From NCBI GenBank assembly GCA_002084875.1, contig NBMH01000006.1:1-45116 (forward strand): 45,116 bases of DNA, given 5' to 3'. The position numbers were made by a program, and so were the translations under genes. The notes under the pieces were generated by a model that had not been told where the DNA came from, searched no databases, and saw nothing but the letters and a program-made list of their open reading frames with translations. This stretch comes from Anaerolineaceae bacterium 4572_78. Lineage in GTDB: Bacteria > Chloroflexota > Anaerolineae > 4572-78. Below are positions 38,935-45,116 of the stretch, one piece after another (within the stretch, counting starts at the first letter, position 1; each line of letters begins with the position of its first letter).

Positions 38935-39516
38935 ATGAACAATACAACAATTAAAATCATTATCGCTATTTTAATCTCCATATTCACTGTGTGTGTATGT
39001 TGTGGTGGAGTTTTCACATGGTCAGCCGCCATCACTTTACAATCTTCGTTTATTATCGACCCTGATAAAGTTGAGGCGTTTGGAGCTGATATTGCCACCT
39101 ATACCATGCCCAATGACTATCATCATCTTTTCGGCATGGATATTTTGAATATGAGGATGGTAGTTATGGGAACTCAAAACGAAACAATCGATGGCATGCT
39201 GATAACACTGATGAGTATTCCCGAAGGTGAACAGGTTAATGAGAATGAACTCAAACAGCAATTGCAATTAGCCATGCAACGGCAATATCCGCTTCAAAGT
39301 CTCGATTTGAAATTTGATACACTAGAAAACCACATCGTCAATGAGGAAGAAATAGTTTTTACAGTACGAAAGGGAACAGATTCAACAAACACTGCATATC
39401 AGCAAATATCTGGTTTAGTTACAAGTAATAAAGGGCGTGTATTTGTACTGATTCAGGGTCCCGAAACCATGTGGGATGAAACGGTTATCACTCAATTTTT
39501 AGAGTCGATTCAGTGA
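38935..39516 (+). CDS. Hypothetical protein with N-terminal TM/signal anchor
   Basis: MNNTTIKIIIAILISIFTVCVCCGGVFTW followed by a soluble domain. Confidence 0.65.
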   Translation: MNNTTIKIIIAILISIFTVCVCCGGVFTWSAAITLQSSFIIDPDKVEAFGADIATYTMPNDYHHLFGMDILNMRMVVMGTQNETIDGMLITLMSIPEGEQVNENELKQQLQLAMQRQYPLQSLDLKFDTLENHIVNEEEIVFTVRKGTDSTNTAYQQISGLVTSNKGRVFVLIQGPETMWDETVITQFLESIQ

Positions 39517-39524
39517 GGTAATTT

Positions 39525-40561
39525 ATGAAAATTGCGGTTGCTCATGATTGGCTTAATCAAATGGGTGGTGCAGAGAATGTATTGGAAACGATGATTAGCA
39601 TGTTTCCTGATGCTCCTGTCTTTACGACGATTTATGCCTCCGACCTTATGCCTGCTAAATATCGTGGTTGGGATATTCGGGCAAGTTGGCTGAATAACGC
39701 TCCATATATCCATGCCCATCATCAAATGTATCTGCCATTTTATCCACTGGCGGCACGCAGTTTGGATGTGAGTGGTTATGATGTTGTTCTATCAAATAAA
39801 AGCGGCTTCATACATGGCATAAAAACAACCTCTAATCAAACCCATATTTGTTATTGCCTTGCCCCGACTCGCTATGTTTGGGACTATAAGCAATATGCCC
39901 AACGTGAACAACTGAACCCGTTTATAAAACTGACCTTGTTGCCAATCATCTATCTTCTGCGGAAATGGGATTATCGAATGGCTCAAAATGTTAGCCAATT
40001 CTATGCCATTTCAACCGACATTCAACAACGCATTAAAAAATATTATCATCGCGAGTCTAAAATTATTTATCCGCCAGTTGACATCGCCAGATTTCAACCA
40101 GTTAAATCTCCTAATGAAGATTATTATTTTATCGTCTCGCGGCTAGTTCCCTACAAACGGATTGATTTAGCAGTGCAGGCTTTTACACGAATGAAAAAGC
40201 GTCTTGTCATTACTGGTGATGGATCGAGTTAATGGCAAACTGTAGGGCATTTATTTTTCCTGGTTACGAAGATTTTGGCATAACACCTGTTGAAGCTCAA
40301 GCCGCTGGGCGGGCGGTAATTGCCTTTGCAAATGGCGGGGCATTGGATACGATTATCCATGAAAAAACGGGGCTATTTTTTCAGGAGCAAACTGTAGATA
40401 GTTTGATTGAATCCGTCCACCGTTTTGAATCGATGGATTTTGACACGCATGTCATTCGAGAAAATGCGAAACGATTTAGTACAGAACGTTTTAAGCGAGA
40501 GTTATATCAGGCGATACAAGACCCCACCCCCGACCCCTACCCTGCAAGGAGAGGGGAGTAA
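39525..40561 (+). pseudogene. GT4-type glycosyltransferase disrupted by internal deletion and frameshift
   Basis: ORF 39525..40232 ends MKKRLVITGDGSS*; ORF 40232..40561 continues (EL)MANCRAFIFPGYEDFGITPVEAQAAGRAVIAFANGGALDTI. The linker between GDGS and ELMANC is missing. Confidence 0.85.
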
Positions 40562-40632
40562 AACGCACCCCAATAGGGAGATGAGTTTCTCTTGTTCCCC
40601 TATCCATAAGTGGGAGGGGCTAGGTGTGGGGC
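40519..40632. repeat. MITE-family A derivative overlapping the 3' ends of two convergent ORFs
   Basis: gaccccacccccgacccctaccctgcaaggagagggg...gtgggaggggctaggtgtgggg; related to 32717..32835 in reverse orientation, without the TIRs. Confidence 0.7.
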
Positions 40633-43600
40633 AAATTATTAATCCTGTAAAGATAAGGATACAATAACTTCAACTGCTCATGCACTAGATTCGCATTTTT
40701 AATATCGCTTTCATTTTCATACAATTCCAAAAGATGCAACAAGGATTTGGAACTTTCGATAGAACGGTCTACATAAATTAGTTGAGATATATAAGGAAAA
40801 TAATGCCGTTTTCGAGCAAAGACGACAATTTCATAATTGAGCGAAACCATTTGCGGCGGTACAGCCTGCCAATAAAATGATTTTGCTTTTTCCAATTCGC
40901 CCCGTGCCTCATAAATTCGACCTAAATAATAATTTGATTCCGCATTTTTATAGGCATTGAGAAACCGAGCCATTTTCAAATCTTGGATAGCATCAGCATG
41001 ATTTTCAGTATTTCCTAGCCAACGAGCCTTTCCTCGTAAAGCATATAAATTTCCCTCAATATCACCATGCTCAATCAATTCAGTTAGTATAATTTCTGCT
41101 TCTTCGGTCTGATTTTGTCCAATTAAGGATTTTGCCAATAGTAACCTCAGAGCCTCGCTTTGATATTCCATTTTATCTCGTATAGCCTGCTCAACTTCAT
41201 GATAAGATTTATTAGCTAACTTAAGCGTATATAACACAACCATGTCATCCGTTTGCTGGCTGACCGTATCAATAATGCGATTGCGTTCCTCTGCATCCCA
41301 CAAACCAGACATGATTATCGGCGGCGAAATTTGCACGGCTAAAGCATACTCATGGAGTGATTCAGATTCGTTTCCTAATTGCTCATAAAAATCCCCCAAA
41401 TTAAGCCGATAAATGGCATCATCAGGGGACATGGCAATTGCCATTTTCATGCGTTTGATGGCAGATTCGGGTTCTCCCGCTTGCAATAGTAATTTTGCCA
41501 AATTGGCATGATAAACAGGATTGCTCCCTTCGGATTGCAATGCCATGTCATAATTAGCAATTGCATGTGGTAAATAAGATTTGTCAATGTTAGCCTGCTC
41601 ACCTTGATAATATGCCAACTCAAATTGATAAAATATCATGTTGGGGTCAAGGTTGTGGGCATGTTCTATCATGGAAATTGCCTCATGTAATTTTCCTTGC
41701 AAAGCTAAATCGGCTGATTTTTCGGCGTAGTATTGAGCAATGTCAGAACGAATCAGAAAAAATGCATAACCACAAATCAATGTTATTATCAAAGCAAGCT
41801 TTGACGCTTCAGCCCATCTACCTGTGGGGGACGGGTTAGGGGCTTCTGTCAAAGGAATTATTAAAAATGCAATGCCAATTAGCATGGGTAAAATAATCTG
41901 AGTAGCATTAAAGGTATCTACAATGCTTTGCCCTGCAAAGCCACATAAGGAGGCGAAAATGGCAATTAAACGCAAACGTGTTGTCGCATGTGGAATCGTT
42001 TGCCAATTTCGTCTAAACGCAATCAAGCCCATACCGATTAAGAAAATGCCCGCTAATATGCCAAGCATGCCAGTTTCAGCGGCGGTGTTCAGGTAAATAT
42101 TATGAGCAGTCATCATCTGGTCGCGGGCAAGTTCTGGGTTGCGATATTGACGTAAAAAACGACCATATAATTTCGGTCCCACGCCAGTAATTGGATGGTC
42201 GACTGTCATGTGAATAGCACTTCGCCATAAATCCCAACGAACTAAATCACCGCTAAGGGTGGAATTGCCTTGAAGACGTTGCAAAAAAACGCCGAGCATA
42301 ATGAAACTGAGGAGGAGGATAAGAATTACCCCTGTTATAATGTAAAAACGAGGCTCTGATATTCCTTTGTCAAAGCGAGCAACTATGAGTTGCTTTAATT
42401 TACACGGAATAATGGTCAGACAAGAAAGGTTTTCGAAAACCTTTTTTGTCTTGACCACAGAAGACTTTGACGTTACATACCGTCCAATGAATAATATTGG
42501 CAACGAAATAAACAATGCCAAAAAACCACCGCGTGAAGATGTCAAAACTAATACGACAATAGCCAATATTAACCATGCTGTTAAGACTTGTTTATCCTCA
42601 TGACGATATGTTGTTAATCGCAAGGCAATGGCAGGTGGGATAAACAATGCCAAATATGCCGCTAGCGAAGTGGAGCCGTTTAAGGTGAAATTCAGACGAT
42701 ATAGGTGAGGTGGAATAGGATTTGTCCACCCGCCGATGTCATGCCAACTTTGCTCGAATCCCGCTAGTAATGAAATGCCAAAATACCAACTGACAAATTC
42801 TGTCAAGCCTATGATACATACCACCCCACTACTTAAATACAAAGCACGAATGAATTTTTGTTGCTGATGAGGAATTATATCGAGAAGCAGATAAAACATA
42901 ATGGCATGCGAAATTGGTTGCCATAAGGCTTCAAAACTAAATCGAGGGTCAATCGATTGGCTGGCAGAAATGAACTGCACCACTAACCAAAAAATAATGG
43001 CGATGTCAAGGGATGTTTTGGGAAATCCCCATGATGTATCCCTTTTGGCAAATTTAGTCCATAGCCAGCCGCTAAAGATGGCCATGACCACGATAGCAAT
43101 AATCATTTCTTCTATCGCCTCTTTAGGTAATGGTTCAGCAAAAAGGAAGCCTTGTCCATACTCACAATGTAAATTCTTTAATTTGGTAGCTTGATAATCT
43201 GTTTCTACTCCTTCGGCAACCACTTGCATGCCCAAACTGTGTGCTAGGGTAATAATTGCCTCGACGATTTCTAAATTATTTTCATCTGTTCCAATCCTGC
43301 AAATGAAAGAATAATCAATTTTTAAGATGTCAACAGGCAAACGATGCAGATAACTTAATGATGAATATCCCGTTCCGAAATCGTCAATGGAGAGTTGAAT
43401 CTGACGTTCACGAAGTTTATACAATCTTTCTGTGACCCACTTGGAGCAATCCATGAGCGTCATCTCTGTAATTTCTATTTTGAGGTTAGCACCACTAATC
43501 TGTGTGTCATGCAAAATGTGGTCAATCTTGTTGATTAAATCAGGTTGCAAGAAATGTTTGGCAGAAAGATTAACACTCATTTTTAATGATGGATTGATTG

Positions 43601-44381
43601 AAGAGTGTTTTTGCCATTCTTGAAGTTGACGACATGCCTCATGCAATACCCATTGGTCAATAGATACAATGATGTTGGTTTTTTCTGCTTCATGAATAAA
43701 CATACCTGGTTGAAGCATGCCTCGTTTGGGATGTTGCCAGCGAGTGAGTGCCTCAAGGGCGATGATTTTGCCAGTTGTTAATGACACAATCGGTTGGTAA
43801 TAAACGACAAACTCATGACGTTCTAAGGCTCGTCTCATATCGGTTACTAGTTGTAAAAGATCCACCACTTTGGCATGCATGCTCTCGTCAAATATCTGAT
43901 AGTCTGATTCTTTATTCTCCTTTGCCATGTGCATGGCTGTATCAGCATCACGCAAAATGTGCTCAGTTTGTTTGTAGTCTGATGTGCCTAAGACGATGCC
44001 TATACTCATGTTTATAAATATTTCATGCGAATTAATTTCAAATGGTTTTGTCAATTGATTATTAATCTTTTTAGCCAGGGCTTGGGCTAAATTAATACTT
44101 CTGACATTGACCTGTAGGATGACAAATTTATCTCCTTCAAAACGTGTCAACATGGTTGTGGATACGAGGCATGATTCCAGTCTTTCTGCAAGCAACACTA
44201 GCACTTGCTTTCCTATGACATGCCCCAGCGAATTATTAATTAATCGAAAACGGTCACAATCTAAAAATAACACCGCAAATTTGTTATTAGGTTGTATTTT
44301 TGTCTGAGCAAGTGCCTCGTCTAATTTTCTCATGAGCAGTGCGCGATTTGGCAAGCCTGTTAGGTCATCATGGTACATCAT
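40620..44381 (-). CDS. Chimeric ORF: GGDEF-EAL domain protein (N-terminus) fused to O-antigen ligase/Wzy-like membrane protein with TPR tail
   Basis: GGDEF-like HDDLTGLPNRALLMRKL and degenerate FEGDKF; EAL EALTRWQHP, DDFGTGYSSLSYL; then TM segments, HNIYLNTAAETGMLGILAG (Wzy_C-like), TPR repeats. Confidence 0.8.
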   Translation of the reverse strand: MMYHDDLTGLPNRALLMRKLDEALAQTKIQPNNKFAVLFLDCDRFRLINNSLGHVIGKQVLVLLAERLESCLVSTTMLTRFEGDKFVILQVNVRSINLAQALAKKINNQLTKPFEINSHEIFINMSIGIVLGTSDYKQTEHILRDADTAMHMAKENKESDYQIFDESMHAKVVDLLQLVTDMRRALERHEFVVYYQPIVSLTTGKIIALEALTRWQHPKRGMLQPGMFIHEAEKTNIIVSIDQWVLHEACRQLQEWQKHSSINPSLKMSVNLSAKHFLQPDLINKIDHILHDTQISGANLKIEITEMTLMDCSKWVTERLYKLRERQIQLSIDDFGTGYSSLSYLHRLPVDILKIDYSFICRIGTDENNLEIVEAIITLAHSLGMQVVAEGVETDYQATKLKNLHCEYGQGFLFAEPLPKEAIEEMIIAIVVMAIFSGWLWTKFAKRDTSWGFPKTSLDIAIIFWLVVQFISASQSIDPRFSFEALWQPISHAIMFYLLLDIIPHQQQKFIRALYLSSGVVCIIGLTEFVSWYFGISLLAGFEQSWHDIGGWTNPIPPHLYRLNFTLNGSTSLAAYLALFIPPAIALRLTTYRHEDKQVLTAWLILAIVVLVLTSSRGGFLALFISLPILFIGRYVTSKSSVVKTKKVFENLSCLTIIPCKLKQLIVARFDKGISEPRFYIITGVILILLLSFIMLGVFLQRLQGNSTLSGDLVRWDLWRSAIHMTVDHPITGVGPKLYGRFLRQYRNPELARDQMMTAHNIYLNTAAETGMLGILAGIFLIGMGLIAFRRNWQTIPHATTRLRLIAIFASLCGFAGQSIVDTFNATQIILPMLIGIAFLIIPLTEAPNPSPTGRWAEASKLALIITLICGYAFFLIRSDIAQYYAEKSADLALQGKLHEAISMIEHAHNLDPNMIFYQFELAYYQGEQANIDKSYLPHAIANYDMALQSEGSNPVYHANLAKLLLQAGEPESAIKRMKMAIAMSPDDAIYRLNLGDFYEQLGNESESLHEYALAVQISPPIIMSGLWDAEERNRIIDTVSQQTDDMVVLYTLKLANKSYHEVEQAIRDKMEYQSEALRLLLAKSLIGQNQTEEAEIILTELIEHGDIEGNLYALRGKARWLGNTENHADAIQDLKMARFLNAYKNAESNYYLGRIYEARGELEKAKSFYWQAVPPQMVSLNYEIVVFARKRHYFPYISQLIYVDRSIESSKSLLHLLELYENESDIKNANLVHEQLKLLYPYLYRINNLPHT
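41790..41852. repeat. Family B + family A repeat fragment inserted in frame in the O-antigen ligase region
   Basis: caaagcaagctttgacgcttcagcccatctacctgtgggggacgggttaggggcttctgtc, encoding EAPNPSPTGRWAEASKLA on the minus strand. Confidence 0.75.
42419..42454. repeat. Family C-like hairpin within coding sequence
   Basis: gacaagaaaggttttcgaaaaccttttttgtctt, encoding KTKKVFENLSC on the minus strand. Confidence 0.65.
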
Positions 44382-44440
44382 GTGCGTTAGCTGTTCTTGG
44401 ATGTGCTTACGTTCGGCGATTTCCTTATGAAGGTTTTGGT

Positions 44441-44863
44441 TTATGGTTTGAAGTTGGGCAGTACGTTGTAAGACTCGCGATTCAAGTTCCTCATTTGAGT
44501 TTCTATGCGGGCTAATACTTCTGGCAATTGGAATGGCTTGGTAATATAATCAATTCCTCCCACTTGAAAAGCCTGTACTTTATTTAAGGTTTCACCAAGT
44601 CCACTAATAAAAATAATGGGAATGTTGGAAGTTCGCTCATCACTTTTTAATCTCCGACACACTTCGTAGCCATCCATATCAGGCATGTTGATATCAAGCA
44701 ATATTAAGCTAGGTGGGGCTTTGCGTGCCGCTCTTAAGGCGACATGTCCATTGATTGCAGGACGTACTTTATAGCCGTGTTCTGTCAGTAGGGTTATCAA
44801 AAGTTCTAGGTTGGGGAGAATATCATCAACGATTAAAATATCTCCTTTGTTGGTATTTGTCAT
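44441..44863 (-). CDS. Response regulator receiver domain protein, probably the N-terminal part of a split RR-GGDEF-EAL gene
   Basis: ILIVDDILPNLELLITLLTEHGYKVRPAINGHVALRAARKAPPSLILLDINMPDMDGYEVCRRLK...DYITKPFQLPEVLARIETQ. Frame lost at ~44505. Confidence 0.88.
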   Translation of the reverse strand: MTNTNKGDILIVDDILPNLELLITLLTEHGYKVRPAINGHVALRAARKAPPSLILLDINMPDMDGYEVCRRLKSDERTSNIPIIFISGLGETLNKVQAFQVGGIDYITKPFQLPEVLARIETQMRNLNRESYNVLPNFKP

Positions 44864-44880
44864 AGTTTTTGTTTTCTTTG

Positions 44881-44920
44881 CCCCCACCCCTAGCCCCTCC
44901 CCCACAGGGGGAGGGGGACA
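44881..44920. repeat. Family A fragment
   Basis: cccccacccctagcccctcccccacagggggaggggg. Confidence 0.6.
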
Positions 44921-44926
44921 AGCAGG

Positions 44927-44996
44927 GCTGTTCAATGCTAGTTGTAGGGGCACACGGCCGTACGCCCCTACTATTCAGAGCTGTTCAATGCTAGTT
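44927..44996. repeat. Direct repeats GCTGTTCAATGCTAGTT flanking a family D palindrome
   Basis: gctgttcaatgctagtt at 44927-44943 and 44980-44996 around gtaggggcacacggccgtacgcccctac (44944-44971). Confidence 0.85.
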
Positions 44997-45095
44997 TTTC
45001 AGGTAGAACATGTAGGAATATGGGACACATGTCTTATCATCGTGTAGGATTTATACCATAAATCCCTACATATTCTGTTAAAAACAATACCCCAT
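44981..45095 (-). repeat. ~115-bp repeat, inverted copy of 6432..6546
   Basis: See 6432..6546. Confidence 0.92.
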
Positions 45096-45116
45096 GGATG
45101 AGATTGAGGTACGAAA

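Noticed and set aside
40232-40561. Independent small glycosyltransferase gene starting at 40232
   Set aside because: It begins mid-domain (ELMANCRAF). It is the C-terminal fragment of the upstream glycosyltransferase, not a separate gene.
1-45116. CRISPR array or classical prophage
   Set aside because: Repeats are palindromic and dispersed, not regularly spaced with unique spacers. No phage structural, integrase or cas genes seen.

Overview
The window is a 45 kb AT-rich bacterial chromosomal segment. Gene content suggests Chloroflexota/Anaerolineae-like, but that is inference. Intact housekeeping genes include nusA-ylxR-infB-rbfA-truB-ribF, dcd, a HIT protein and rsmA, plus two tRNA-Ser genes and a 4.5S-type SRP RNA. 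Accessory genes include a DUF1257-DUF2997-radical SAM cassette, a C5 DNA methyltransferase with a probable restriction-gene remnant, a BY-kinase carrying a C-terminal excisionase-like HTH, a GHMP kinase, an ADP-forming acyl-CoA synthetase and SpoVS. Three patterns stand out. (1) There is a MITE family with 12-bp imperfect TIRs (GTAACCGTTCAC...GTGAATAATTAC). Two full copies have perfect 8-bp target-site duplications (ATGTAAAA and GTTTTAGG), matching the end sequence and TSD length I associate with IS66-type elements. Several truncated derivatives are also present. (2) Several other palindromic repeat families occupy intergenic space and in places sit in frame inside coding sequences, comparable to Rickettsia palindromic elements. 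(3) Many genes carry internal deletions, with or without frameshift: metB-like, amidase, RpfB/YabE-like next to rsmA, glycosyltransferase, HD-like protein, RR-GGDEF-EAL, the nuoD 3' end and the restriction gene. Some deletions fuse unrelated neighbours into chimeric ORFs. The third pattern is either real deletion-driven decay or an assembly artefact, and raw reads should decide.
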